A stretch of DNA of 64,000 nucleotides from Kitasatospora papulosa (GCF_000717245.1 NZ_JNYQ01000007.1:186001-250000), one strand, 5' to 3'. Shown: positions 33,730 to 42,765, counted from the first letter of the stretch. Program-made: numbers and translations. Notes: generated by a model not told the origin, from the letters alone.

Positions 33730-35843
33730 TCTGTCACCTCGTTGAGCAGAGCCTGAATTTCCGCCTCAAGCGCCTTAAGGTCGGAATCGATCTCCGCCAA
33801 CGATCGCGGCGGCTCATACACGTAGAAGTGCCTCGTGAACGGGATCTCGTACCCCACCCTCATCTTCGTGTGGTCGACCCACGCGTCGGGCACATGTGGG
33901 TGTACCTCCCGCTTCAGGTACTCCTCGACGTCCTCGCCCAGCGGCACGCTTTCGTAATCCCGCAGCTCACCGTCGGGCTCCTTTTCCCCACCCTTGAGCA
34001 GCTGCACTTCGCCCTCCGGGTCCCGGATCCCCACCGTGTCCCGCAGCGCCTTCGTGAACGGTGCGCCCGTCGGGCCCTGGACACCGGCTTCCGCCATGGC
34101 GTTCCGTACCGCCACCTGCGCCTCGGACTTGGTGGCCCACTCGCTGCCCAGCAGCGGGCTCAATGCGTCCCCCAGCACCTGCGCCTCGGCGTCCGCCAGC
34201 TTCTGGTACTGCGCCTGCTCCTCGTCCGTCAGCTTTCGGCGCGCTTTCGCCTTCGCCGCCAGCTCCGGCTCACGCGGCAGGAAGCGTTCCTCCGCCCACT
34301 TCTGCACCGGCTTTGACGCCAGCAGCGCCGCCAGCGTCTCCTCCGTCAGCTCGAACCGAAGCTTCAACGGCCGCTCCACCGTGATCCGCTGGTAGCCGAA
34401 GGCCGTGTTGTCGAACACCTTCACCTTGGCGTGCAGCGGGTGCTCCGGGTTCGCCGCGGCCGTCACGGCTTCCCCGTACAGGCGGGTGATGTCGCCGATG
34501 TGGTTCGGCTTGCCGCCCGTCCCGTCGCCCAGTTCCTTGCGCTTGTCGCCCAGCGACTTTCGCATCTTCACCCACTGGTCGCGCGCGTCCAGCAGGACGA
34601 CCTTGCCCTTGTGCTGGGCGTCCTTGCGGTTCGTCAGGATCCAGAAGTAGGTGGAGATGCCCGTGTTGTAGAAGAGCTGGTCCGGCAGGGCGACGATCGC
34701 CTCAAGCCAGTCGTTCTCCAGGATCCAGCGGCGGATCTCCGACTCACCCGAGCCGGCCGCGCCGGTGAAGAGCGGGGAACCGTTGAAGACGATCGCGACG
34801 CGCGAGCCGCCCCCGCCGTTCACGTCCACCGGCTTCATCTTCGAGATCATGTGCTGGAGAAAGAGCAGCGAGCCGTCGTTGATACGGGGCAGACCCGCGC
34901 CGAAGCGGCCGGAGTCGCCGAGGTTGTTGTGCTCGTACTCGACCTCCTCCTTGACCTTCTTCCACTCCACGCCGAACGGCGGGTTGGCCAGCAGGTAGTC
35001 GAACTTCTCCCGCTTGTGACCGTCGTCCGAGAAGGAGTTGCCGAACGCGATGTTCTCCGGTTCCTGCCCCTTGATCATCAGGTCGGACCGGCAGATCGCC
35101 CAGGACTCCGGGTTGAGTTCCTGGCCGCTCACCTCGACTGTGGCGTCCTCGTTGTACGCCTTGATGTAGTCCTCGGCAGCGCTGAGCATGCCGCCGGTGC
35201 CGCAGGCCGGGTCCATGACCGTGCGTACGACTCCCGGCAGGCTCAGTGCGTCGCCGTCCGGGGCGATCAGCAGGCTGACCATCAGCTTGATGACCTCGCG
35301 CGGGGTGAAGTGCTCACCCGCGGTCTCGTTCGACTGCTCGGAGAAGCGACGGATCAGCTCCTCGAAGATGTACCCCATGTTGTGGTTGGAGACGACCTCG
35401 GCGCGCAGGTCCAGGTCCGTGAACTTCCCCATGACCTGGTAGAGCAGGTTCGCGCTGTCGAGCTTGCGGATCTGCTGGGCGAACTCGTACTTCTCCAGCA
35501 CCTCGCGGGCGTTGGGCGAGAAGGCGCCGATGTAGATCTGGAGGTTCGTGGCGGCGTTGTCCGGGTCACCGGCGATCTTCTTCAGCGTCAGGCTGCTCGT
35601 GTTGTAGAAGGAGTGGCCCGACGCCCGCGGAAGGAAGTAATCCGTGTCGAGGTCCTGTTCCTTGCACCGGACGACAGCCTCCGCGACCTTCTCCCGCGTC
35701 GGCTCCAACACGCATTCCAGGCGGCGCAGCACCGTGAACGGAAGGATGACCTTTCCGTAGTCGGACTGCTTGTAATCGCCGCGCAGAAGGTCGGCGACGG
35801 ACCAGGCGTGGTTCGCCAGCTCCGTGTGCTTGCTGCTGTTCAA
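33726..35843 (-). CDS. hsdM: Type I restriction-modification N6-adenine methylase subunit
   Basis: 705 residues from TTG 35843, the position where family homology begins (NSSKHTELANHAWSVADLLR); there is no ATG or GTG nearby and GGGGAA precedes it. The N-terminal helical domain precedes the methylase core with SAM motif I DPACGTGGMLSAAEDYI and catalytic motif IV LLANPPFGVEWKK. HsdM with HsdS methylates the target and forms the core to which HsdR binds. Its stop overlaps the start of hsdS. It lies 95 bases downstream of an HTH-methylase gene on the same strand and may share its transcript. Confidence 0.93.
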   Translation of the reverse strand: MNSSKHTELANHAWSVADLLRGDYKQSDYGKVILPFTVLRRLECVLEPTREKVAEAVVRCKEQDLDTDYFLPRASGHSFYNTSSLTLKKIAGDPDNAATNLQIYIGAFSPNAREVLEKYEFAQQIRKLDSANLLYQVMGKFTDLDLRAEVVSNHNMGYIFEELIRRFSEQSNETAGEHFTPREVIKLMVSLLIAPDGDALSLPGVVRTVMDPACGTGGMLSAAEDYIKAYNEDATVEVSGQELNPESWAICRSDLMIKGQEPENIAFGNSFSDDGHKREKFDYLLANPPFGVEWKKVKEEVEYEHNNLGDSGRFGAGLPRINDGSLLFLQHMISKMKPVDVNGGGGSRVAIVFNGSPLFTGAAGSGESEIRRWILENDWLEAIVALPDQLFYNTGISTYFWILTNRKDAQHKGKVVLLDARDQWVKMRKSLGDKRKELGDGTGGKPNHIGDITRLYGEAVTAAANPEHPLHAKVKVFDNTAFGYQRITVERPLKLRFELTEETLAALLASKPVQKWAEERFLPREPELAAKAKARRKLTDEEQAQYQKLADAEAQVLGDALSPLLGSEWATKSEAQVAVRNAMAEAGVQGPTGAPFTKALRDTVGIRDPEGEVQLLKGGEKEPDGELRDYESVPLGEDVEEYLKREVHPHVPDAWVDHTKMRVGYEIPFTRHFYVYEPPRSLAEIDSDLKALEAEIQALLNEVTE

Positions 35844-35938
35844 GGGATTCCCCGGTTTCCTTTCGGACCCCCCGCTCTCCGGCCTACCGGAGCGGGTACT
35901 GGCAAGTGTGGTGGTTGTGTGAAGGCCGTAGTGCTGGT

Positions 35939-38119
35939 TCAGGCCGATTCCGCGGCGGCCCCGCTGTCGGCCGCCGCCGGGGCTGACGGGACCAGCCCGC
36001 CCCCCGTCAGTCCGCCGACCAGCAGCCGGGCGGTCTCCTCGGCCAGTTCCGTGGCGCGCGCGGCCTCGGTTCTCAGGGCGTGGACCCGGCGGAACGCCTC
36101 GCCGTAGCGTCTCTGCTCCTCCAGCGGCAGCAGCGGGACGCGCAGTCGGCCCGGGCTGACGTGAAGCACCGTGCTGCCCGTCGACGCGCTCGCGATGTTC
36201 TCCTCCGCGCCCAGGAAGCCGGCCAGGAACCACGGATCGAGCCTTGCCGGATCCGGCCGGAACAGGTGGACCTGGTGGCCGAGCAGTGCCCCGGAATCCG
36301 CGTCGTCCGCCACGCGGGCCATCGCGCCGCCCCCGCCCGCGACCGCCCGTACGAGCACGTCGCCCGCCGCGATCACCGGTGCCCCGTCGGCCCGCAGCCC
36401 GCTCGGGTCACCCGATGGGGCCGTACCGCGCGCGATGTCCAGGCCGGTGAGTACGGCGGTCACCGGTGCCGCACCGGCGGAGCCCTTGGAGTCCGGCGCC
36501 GTGCGCAGCAACGTGAGCGCACCACCCCGGGACAGGTCCGACGCCGTGGCCGTGCGCCACACGCGCGGGGCGGGACCGGCCGCGCTCCAGTCGTCGTAAC
36601 CAGCCGCCCTGCCCAGTGACTTGGCACCGGCAACGAGCCGTCGGCGTACCTCGTCCGCCTCCCTGGCCAGTTCCGCCGGGGCGATGTCCGTGCGCGAGGC
36701 GCGTACATGGCGGGCGGGGGAGAGGTCCACGACGTCGTCCAGGAGGTCGACCACCGGGACCGCGCGGGCGGTGCCCGGCTCGTCGGCGTACGCGTCCGGG
36801 TCCTTCACGAAGGCCGACCACTGGGTGAGCGCCGTCTCGGTGAGAGCCGTCCAGTTCAGCGGGGTGCGGCCGGTGCGCGTACCGGAGGCGGTGCCGCCCG
36901 CGCGTGTGCCCGTGCCCGGGCCGGTCGCCGTGTCGGCGCCCGCTCCCGCCGCCTCGGACGTGTCGACGAACAGGACCGACGTATGTGCGGGGCCCGCCGG
37001 CTCGGGACGGCGCAGCACCCAGATCTGGAGCCCCACATGGAACGGCGCCGCGGCCCCCGGAGGCAGGGCCACCACCGCGCGCAGGGCGCCGCTGCGGACC
37101 AGCTCCATGCGGACCCGGCGGCCCGAGGCGCGGGAGGCGGTGGCCGGGGGGAGGAGCAGGACGGCGTGGCCGCCCGGCACCAGATGGGACAGCGCGTGCT
37201 GGACCCAGGCGAGCTCGGACTCGGCGCGCGGCGGTACGCCGTACGCCCAGCGGGCGTCGTACGCCAGCTCGTCGTGGCCCCAGTCGCGGTCGCCGTAGGG
37301 CGGGTTGCAGAGGACGGCGTCGACGATGACCCCGTCGAACGCGTCCGCGCGGAGACTGTCTCCCGCACGCACCGTGATGTCCGCGTCCGCGGCCGCCAGC
37401 AGCAGGCTCACCGCACTGCGCTGCGCCTGCACGGTCACGCTGTCCTGGCCGTACAGCACCGTCGCGCCCCGCCGGGCGGCGGCCGAGAGCAGGGAGCCGC
37501 TGCCGCATGCCGGGTCCAGGACCTGTGCACACGGTCCGGGCACCAAGCGGGCGACGAGGTCGGCGAGCTGCACCGGGGTGCGGTAGGTGCCGCTCGCGGC
37601 GCTGTCCTCCAGCTCCCGCTCCGCCAGCACGGCCAGCGCCGCCTCGCCGCTCGCGTCGTCCTGTACGCAGCGCAGCAGCGCCCGCAGGACATCGACGTCA
37701 TGCGCCGCGAAGTGGACGGCCTCCGCGCCGGGGACCAGCTCCGCGAGGTCGGCCACCGCCCTGTCGGCGCAGGCGACGAGCTCGGCGTCGGACAGGCCGG
37801 CCAGCGTGCTGAGCTCCTCGGGAGTGCGCCGGGCCGTGGCCAGTGCCAGAGGAAGCAGGGCGCCGGTCGTGCCGCCACCCCCGGGGTGCAGCCGCAGCGT
37901 GGTGCGCAGCTCCTCCGCGGGGTCGGCCGTCGAGGCGTGGCCCCGGGCGCCGAGCCACTTCTGCACGTCCACCAGGTCGTAGAGAGGGCTGCTGTCGGTG
38001 CCCCCGGACGGCGCGGGGAAGTCGTCGTGCCGACGGCGCCAGTTGCTGACGGTGGCGCGCGTGACTCCGGCGATGCGTGAGATCTCGGCGGCGGTCACCT
38101 GGGCGGGTGGCTGGGGCAT
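35939..38119 (-). CDS. HTH-fused N6 DNA methylase with specificity-like C-terminus
   Basis: 726 residues from ATG 38119. Residues 1-60 are a helix-turn-helix (TAAEISRIAGVTRATVSNWR) followed by YDLVDVQKWLG. Then comes a methylase core with SAM motif I VLDPACGSGSLLSAAARRGA and motif IV AVLCNPPYGDRDW, and a C-terminal region with an HsdS-like end (HVSPGRLRVPLLPLEEQRRY). Thus recognition, methylation and a regulatory DNA-binding element are fused in one protein, as in some Type IIG/BREX-like methylases, but no nuclease motif is seen. It sits upstream of hsdMSR and diverges from a DndB-like gene across an inverted-repeat operator; its own HTH may bind there. Confidence 0.85.
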   Translation of the reverse strand: MPQPPAQVTAAEISRIAGVTRATVSNWRRRHDDFPAPSGGTDSSPLYDLVDVQKWLGARGHASTADPAEELRTTLRLHPGGGGTTGALLPLALATARRTPEELSTLAGLSDAELVACADRAVADLAELVPGAEAVHFAAHDVDVLRALLRCVQDDASGEAALAVLAERELEDSAASGTYRTPVQLADLVARLVPGPCAQVLDPACGSGSLLSAAARRGATVLYGQDSVTVQAQRSAVSLLLAAADADITVRAGDSLRADAFDGVIVDAVLCNPPYGDRDWGHDELAYDARWAYGVPPRAESELAWVQHALSHLVPGGHAVLLLPPATASRASGRRVRMELVRSGALRAVVALPPGAAAPFHVGLQIWVLRRPEPAGPAHTSVLFVDTSEAAGAGADTATGPGTGTRAGGTASGTRTGRTPLNWTALTETALTQWSAFVKDPDAYADEPGTARAVPVVDLLDDVVDLSPARHVRASRTDIAPAELAREADEVRRRLVAGAKSLGRAAGYDDWSAAGPAPRVWRTATASDLSRGGALTLLRTAPDSKGSAGAAPVTAVLTGLDIARGTAPSGDPSGLRADGAPVIAAGDVLVRAVAGGGGAMARVADDADSGALLGHQVHLFRPDPARLDPWFLAGFLGAEENIASASTGSTVLHVSPGRLRVPLLPLEEQRRYGEAFRRVHALRTEAARATELAEETARLLVGGLTGGGLVPSAPAAADSGAAAESA

Positions 38120-38157
38120 GGCGGGAGTCCTGGGCCTCTCGGTAGCTGACAGCTCAC

Positions 38158-38195
38158 AACTTACACCGTCGGTCAAACGCGTCAAGCCGTTTGAC
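38158..38195 (-). promoter_or_regulatory. Promoter of the HTH-methylase gene embedded in an inverted-repeat operator
   Basis: On the minus strand a -35 TTGACG (38185-38180) and a -10 TAAGTT (38163-38158) are 16 bases apart, about 40 bases upstream of ATG 38119. A perfect 8-bp inverted repeat, GTCAAACG (38172-38179) and CGTTTGAC (38188-38195), encloses the -35 in its 8-base spacer. Binding there would block transcription. The plus-strand arm also contains a -35-like TTGACA for the divergent DndB-like gene. Confidence 0.65.
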
Positions 38196-38295
38196 AATGC
38201 TTTCACGGTGATGCTTCTCTGGTGTTGCTTCCAAGTGAAGGTGCTCGGCCCGAGGGGGGTCCGAGGAACTCGCCGATCCCGTGGGGGGAATCGCT

Positions 38296-39522
38296 ATGCG
38301 CATCACCATGCCGACCGCTGTCGTCGAAGGCACCCAGCTCACCGTCATGCCCTTCCGGGCGGATGCCGTGATCGGGACCATGTCCGTCCCGACGCTCGTC
38401 CAGCTCGTTCCCTCGCCCCGCCGCGAGGAGGACACGAAGACGCTCAAGGCCGCCTCCGGTGCGGTGCGCCGTCACGCCGAACTGCGGTCGCTCGTGCAGC
38501 GGGCGCTGAAGTCCACGCAGAAGGGGAAGAACGTCGGCTCGTACGCCGAGTACATCGCCGACGGCGTCAAGGGGGAGCTGGGCGCCGGCTGGTCCACGCC
38601 GCCGATCACCTTCTGGCACGCCGGACCCCTCGCCGCGCTCAGCGACGAACTGCTGCCCGGCACCGGACTGCGGACCCTGACCATCACGCCCGGCACCTCG
38701 GTCGTCGCGATCGACGGCGAGACCCAGACGACCGCCTGGCACGAGCTGTACGACGACCCGGAGCACTTCGGGCTCACCTACGCCGAACTCGCGACGATCC
38801 GCGTGCCGTTCGAGCTGTACGTCGACCTCAGCGTCGCCGACGCGCGGCAGATCTTCTACGACCGCAACGTCCAGGGCGTGGCCGTCGCGAAGAACCTGGC
38901 GATGTCCATGGACCAGCGGGACTTCGCCACCCGCCTCGCGCACCGCGTCGCCGACGCCGTCAAGGTGGACGTGGACGGCAAGCTCGTACCGTTCACCAAG
39001 CTCGTCAATGCCAGCAAGCGGCAGGTCGGCAAGAGCGACCCCGAGGTGATCACTCTCTCCGCGCTGCGGGCCCTGGTCATCACGGCGATCTACGGGCGCA
39101 ACGGACTCTCCCGGTCCGCGGAGACCGTCCAGGAGGACGAGCTGCCCGCCGGCTCCGACGCCGGTCAGGTCGAGGGACACGTCGTACCGCTGCTCGCCCG
39201 GCTCATCGCCGAGCACAGCTCCCACTTCGTCTCGCGCAGCGCCCTCACCGCACCCGCCGTGCTCGCCGGGCTGGGGATCGCCGTCCACCACACGACGCCG
39301 TGGGCCGACCCGGCGAACGCGCTGAGCACCGATGCGCTGCAGCGACTCCTCGCCGACATCCGGTGGGAGCGGGAGGCGCGCTACTGGGACGGCGTGGCCG
39401 CGAAGGCCGGGGCGACCGGTCGGCTCAACTTCAGCGGCGGCGTGAAGGACTCCGGCGGCCGTGTCGCCGACGCGATGCTCTACCCGGGCACGGAGGCGGG
39501 GCGGCGCATCCGGGGGCAGTGA
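38296..39522 (+). CDS. DndB-like (DGQHR-domain) protein without other dnd genes
   Basis: 408 residues from ATG 38296, which has GGGGGGA just upstream. It shows the DndB/DGQHR layout: VVAIDGETQTTAWHELYDD in place of the DGQ(H/T)R motif (Asp140 to Gln144) and IFYDRNVQGVAVAKNLAMSM followed by DQRD, the FxDLN...K..DxRD pattern of this family. DndB normally represses the dnd phosphorothioation operon and affects its modification level. Here dndA, C, D and E are absent; the partner is the divergent HTH-methylase gene. A regulatory role for that methylase is an inference. Confidence 0.8.
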   Translation: MRITMPTAVVEGTQLTVMPFRADAVIGTMSVPTLVQLVPSPRREEDTKTLKAASGAVRRHAELRSLVQRALKSTQKGKNVGSYAEYIADGVKGELGAGWSTPPITFWHAGPLAALSDELLPGTGLRTLTITPGTSVVAIDGETQTTAWHELYDDPEHFGLTYAELATIRVPFELYVDLSVADARQIFYDRNVQGVAVAKNLAMSMDQRDFATRLAHRVADAVKVDVDGKLVPFTKLVNASKRQVGKSDPEVITLSALRALVITAIYGRNGLSRSAETVQEDELPAGSDAGQVEGHVVPLLARLIAEHSSHFVSRSALTAPAVLAGLGIAVHHTTPWADPANALSTDALQRLLADIRWEREARYWDGVAAKAGATGRLNFSGGVKDSGGRVADAMLYPGTEAGRRIRGQ

Positions 39523-39583
39523 CCGGCCTCTTCGTCACCCACCCACCGATGCCGACGCACTTTCACGATCAGGAGACCGCACG

Positions 39584-40213
39584 ATGAATCCCGACAGCCC
39601 GCAGCAGCCCGGCCCGGCTCGTCCCGCCACCCCGCCTCCCTTCGGTGCGTATCCGACTCGGCCCGGCCCGCCGCCGCCGCATGGCACGTTCCCGGGCGCG
39701 TTCATGCCTCCGCCGCCTGTTCCCGGTAAGCCGTCACAGAGCAGGAGATGGCTCACCCACGGGGCGGTCGGTCTCGTCGCCCTCTTCCTCGGCGTCGGGA
39801 TCGGCATCTCGGACGACCAGGCCCAGGCCACGGACTCCGCAGGACCCGCTCCGAAGGTGACCGTCACCAAGACCGTCACCAAGGAGGTCGAAGTGCCGGG
39901 GCCGAAGGTCACCGTGACGAAGACCGCGACGATCACGGCTCCGCCGCCCAAGCCGCCGAAGCCCAAGGGTCCGCCGACCACGGTCGAAGGGGACGGAGAG
40001 TACCTGGTGGGGGAGGACATGAAGGCGGGGACCTACAAGACTGCGGGCCCCGACGGGGGCTTCGGGTGCTACTGGGAGCGGGCGAGCAACGCCAGCGGCG
40101 AGTTCGACGCGATCATCGCCAACGGCAACCTCGACGGCAGCGGCCGGGTCACGGTCAACAAGGGCGAAGTTTTCAAGTCCACCCGCTGTCAGGAGTGGAA
40201 GCGGGTCGGCTGA
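39584..40213 (+). CDS. Membrane-anchored protein with extracytoplasmic C-terminal domain
   Basis: 209 residues from ATG 39584, with AGGAG upstream. A Pro-rich cytoplasmic N-terminus (about 55 residues) leads to one membrane helix (HGAVGLVALFLGVGIGIS). A Lys/Pro/Thr-rich spacer (KVTVTKTVTKEVEVPG, PPPKPPKPKGPP) follows, then a compact domain GDGEYLVGEDMKAGTYKTAG, FGCYWERASNASGEFDAIIA ending in a second Cys. The same two-cysteine end domain is frequent in streptomycete lipoproteins of unknown function. It follows the DndB-like gene by 61 bases but is probably not related in function. Confidence 0.75.
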   Translation: MNPDSPQQPGPARPATPPPFGAYPTRPGPPPPHGTFPGAFMPPPPVPGKPSQSRRWLTHGAVGLVALFLGVGIGISDDQAQATDSAGPAPKVTVTKTVTKEVEVPGPKVTVTKTATITAPPPKPPKPKGPPTTVEGDGEYLVGEDMKAGTYKTAGPDGGFGCYWERASNASGEFDAIIANGNLDGSGRVTVNKGEVFKSTRCQEWKRVG

Positions 40214-40562
40214 CCGGCTGGTCCGGTTCAGGACGACGAGTGGCGCGCTGCCTCAGGTCTCCTGCCGCCAGTGCTGGGCGGGGGTTACAGACGTCATTCC
40301 TCGGGTCTGATCGTCACCGCTCCAGCCACCGCCTCACCGCAGGCGGCCCTGAATGTCGCGCGGCAGCTCGACGCGGTGGTCGTGTCCATGGAAGACCTGA
40401 CACGGTTCAGGACACCGCATCCGTGGGTGACGGAGACAGGACGCTTCGTCAAGCTCGCGCGGGTGAAGAGGAACTGGGCGTTCGTGTAGAGACGGCTCTG
40501 CCGGGGCGGCCCGCCCCGGCACAGGGCTGATCTTCGTGGGTGCGCGCTTCAGGAACGCCCCT
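40214..40562. other. 349-base region with only a doubtful small ORF
   Basis: No gene of clear quality. A 72-codon frame (40271-40489, plus) is listed separately as possible remnant. Confidence 0.5.
40271..40489 (+). CDS. Doubtful short ORF, possible gene remnant
   Basis: 72 codons. The second half has protein-like composition (NVARQLDAVVVSMEDLTRF, GRFVKLARVKRNWAFV), but there is no ribosome site and no recognised family. It may be the tail of a decayed gene or chance. Confidence 0.25.
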   Translation: MLGGGYRRHSSGLIVTAPATASPQAALNVARQLDAVVVSMEDLTRFRTPHPWVTETGRFVKLARVKRNWAFV

Positions 40563-40757
40563 TCACGGCAGCAAGGGGCGGCCCTCACGCGCGGCTGTGA
40601 AGTGCTCCGGTCTGAGCGCCTCCTCTCCGTATCTCGCGGTGAACGCCCGCACGCGGCCCAGCGCGGAGTCGGGGTCGGGCGGGCCCTCGCTCACGGTGAA
40701 GCCGTAGACGGCTTCGGCGAAGGCGATACCTACCTCTTGCGGGTCGTTCATGTCCAT
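40563..40757 (-). CDS. Small hypothetical protein (64 aa)
   Basis: 64 residues from ATG 40757 (a second ATG two codons later is possible): PQEVGIAFAEAVYGFTVSEG, then ALGRVRAFTARYGEEALRPE. It is acidic, probably helical and soluble. I do not recognise the family. TACAGT, a -10-like element, ends only seven bases before ATG 40757, and there is no Shine-Dalgarno sequence, so the message may be leaderless. Confidence 0.6.
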   Translation of the reverse strand: MDMNDPQEVGIAFAEAVYGFTVSEGPPDPDSALGRVRAFTARYGEEALRPEHFTAAREGRPLLP

Positions 40758-40848
40758 GGGCGAACTGTAGGCCGGGGGTCTGACACACCGGCCCCTCGAT
40801 ATCGTTCCTGACGGCGGCAAAGGGTCTCGATCGCGGGGGAGGACGTCG

Positions 40849-41340
40849 ATGAGCGTGGTGCGGAAGCTGAGCGGTGCGGGGGCGGCGGCGCTCCTCGTCG
40901 CGACGGCGGTCGGCTGCACGGCGAGTGCGCGGCCGGGGGAGCCGACGACATCGGCGGGTGCGCCCGAGGTACGCACCGACGCCTCCCGACTGGCCACATG
41001 CGTGGAGTTGCCGGGGAAGCCGGAGAGGGTCCGCTGGCGCGTCCGGACGCTGGGGATCGTGGACGGAAGAGCGCCCGGCCCCACCGACCACCAACTGGAG
41101 GGTGTCATCTGGCTCGTCGACGGGGAAGCGGCGCGGTTGAGCGCCGGAGGGTCCTGGGAACCCGAGCCCTCCGGCGCGTCCGTGCCGGAGGAGCTGTCTC
41201 CCACGCTCGGCAAGGCGCACGGCTGGACTCGGGACACCGCTCTGGAGGACGGGGCGGCCGAGGGAGCGCCGCACTTCCTCCTCAACCAGGAAGCGAACGC
41301 CCTCTACGTCTGGGCGCTCAACCCGCAGTGCCAGTCATGA
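40849..41340 (+). CDS. Lipoprotein of unknown function
   Basis: 163 residues from ATG 40849. A basic start (MSVVRK), a hydrophobic stretch (GAGAAALLVATAV) and lipobox AVGC predict lipidation at Cys23. The mature part (CVELPGKPERVRWRVRTLGI, PHFLLNQEANALYVWALNP) has no recognised family. It is expected on the outer face of the membrane. It converges on another lipoprotein gene. Confidence 0.75.
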   Translation: MSVVRKLSGAGAAALLVATAVGCTASARPGEPTTSAGAPEVRTDASRLATCVELPGKPERVRWRVRTLGIVDGRAPGPTDHQLEGVIWLVDGEAARLSAGGSWEPEPSGASVPEELSPTLGKAHGWTRDTALEDGAAEGAPHFLLNQEANALYVWALNPQCQS

Positions 41341-41389
41341 GCGATGGCCGGGCTGCGGATGAGGCCCGACGCCGAGGGGGCGCACCTCG

Positions 41390-42292
41390 TCAGTTCGCGG
41401 CTGCCATCCACAGCTCCATGTCACTGATGACCAGCCGGCCCGGCCGTTGGGTGGCCGTGTCCGGGACCACGGCCCGTACCACGGGCTGGTCGCCCTTCTC
41501 CACGGTCACCTTCGTGCCGTCGAACTTCGGTGACTTGTCGCTCACCACCGTCCGCAGCTCGGTCTCCAGCTTCCTGGCCGCGGCCTCGTCCTCGACCACG
41601 AAGCAGAGCACCTCGGTGTTCTTCGCCGCAGTCTCCGCCTGCTGGCCCACAGCGGACAGGCGAACCGGGCCGGTGGAGCCGGACGGGTTGAAGTCCGCAC
41701 GGTAGACGTCGCCCAAGCACTCTGCCGCGCGCCGGAACTCCTTCCTGTCGGCCAGGGAGGAGCCTTCCTTCGGGCTGACCGCCGCGAGAGGGGCGGAGTC
41801 CTGGATCGAGTAGGAGATCTGGTCGTCCGAGACCTGGAGGGTGACCTCCGGCTTCGCGTGCGTCCAGACCTCCCGCCCGTCCTTCTCGCTCCGCGTGTAG
41901 CCCTCGGACTTCAGCGACTTGGTGATGGCGGTCGTGTCGAAGGACCCCTCCCAGTGACCTCCCTCGGGAGTGTCGACCGCGCTGTCGATCTGGTCCGACC
42001 TGAACTTCTGCCCCAACGGGCCCGGCCGGGAGGTGTCCAGCAGCAGGCTCGCCGGCTGCGAGATCCAGGCGAACCTCTCCGCGTCACCCTTGCTCAGCTT
42101 CCGGACGTCGGCCGCGTCGAGGAAGGTCACCTGCTTCGTGCCGGTGTCGCCGGCCAGGTGTCCGAGCCCCGTGAGTAGCTCGGAGCCGCTGTCACCGTCG
42201 TCGGAACCGGCAGAACAACCGGTGGCCGAGGCCAGAAGTACAACGGCGAGAGCGGCGACGCCCACGACTGACCCACGTGCTGGTATGCGCAT
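41390..42292 (-). CDS. Secreted lipoprotein
   Basis: 300 residues from ATG 42292. The signal peptide (MRIPARGSVVGVAALAVVLL) ends in lipobox SATGC. The mature region is hydrophilic and beta-rich (VTFLDAADVRKLSKGDAERF, EGSFDTTAITKSLKSEGYTR, EVLCFVVEDEAAARKLETEL), possibly two related halves. No enzyme motif is visible. Proteins of this shape are common streptomycete surface lipoproteins without assigned function. Confidence 0.78.
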   Translation of the reverse strand: MRIPARGSVVGVAALAVVLLASATGCSAGSDDGDSGSELLTGLGHLAGDTGTKQVTFLDAADVRKLSKGDAERFAWISQPASLLLDTSRPGPLGQKFRSDQIDSAVDTPEGGHWEGSFDTTAITKSLKSEGYTRSEKDGREVWTHAKPEVTLQVSDDQISYSIQDSAPLAAVSPKEGSSLADRKEFRRAAECLGDVYRADFNPSGSTGPVRLSAVGQQAETAAKNTEVLCFVVEDEAAARKLETELRTVVSDKSPKFDGTKVTVEKGDQPVVRAVVPDTATQRPGRLVISDMELWMAAAN

Positions 42293-42457
42293 GATCCAGC
42301 AGGGTACATCGACGCCGGGCGAAGCCCACGGCCGTGCAGGCGGCGACTTCCGCGGCACGGGATCGGTGAGCCCGTGCGACCGGCACGCACGGCGGGAGGC
42401 CAATGAAGCGGCGCGAGCTGAGCGCCTGGCGAAGTTGTCGGGGGGCGGCAGCTGACG

Positions 42458-42481
42458 GACCCCGCGCAGTGAGGCGGGGTC
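42458..42481 (-). terminator. Hairpin terminator after the small membrane protein gene
   Basis: GACCCCGC (42458-42465) pairs with GCGGGGTC (42474-42481) around 8 bases, 17 bases beyond the stop of the 88-residue gene on the minus strand. Confidence 0.6.
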
Positions 42482-42498
42482 AGCCGTGCGTATGCCCC

Positions 42499-42765
42499 TC
42501 AGACGATCCGGGTGAGCCTCTTCGCCGTACTGCAGTGCTTGGTCCGCCCGTGCCGCCACAGTTGCACCGCGGTCAGCGTGAGAAGGGCGGCGAACACCAG
42601 CAGGAAGACGCCCGCGATCACAGCCTGGCGTCCTCCCGCCGCCGAATTGTCGTAGGAGAGAAGACCGAGGACGGACAGGAGCACGCCTGCCAGGTACACC
42701 GAGCGGACGCGCCGCAGCTGCCGCAGTGCACGGGGAGCGAGAGCAACACGCTTCACGAGAGCCAT
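42499..42765 (-). CDS. Small membrane protein (88 aa)
   Basis: 88 residues from ATG 42765, with GAGG seven bases upstream. A basic N-terminus (VKRVALAPRALRQLRRVR) is followed by two hydrophobic segments (VYLAGVLLSVLGLLS and AVIAGVFLLVFAALLTLTAV) and a basic tail. This is a typical two-helix inner-membrane protein with both ends in the cytoplasm. No family is recognised. Confidence 0.75.
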   Translation of the reverse strand: MALVKRVALAPRALRQLRRVRSVYLAGVLLSVLGLLSYDNSAAGGRQAVIAGVFLLVFAALLTLTAVQLWRHGRTKHCSTAKRLTRIV

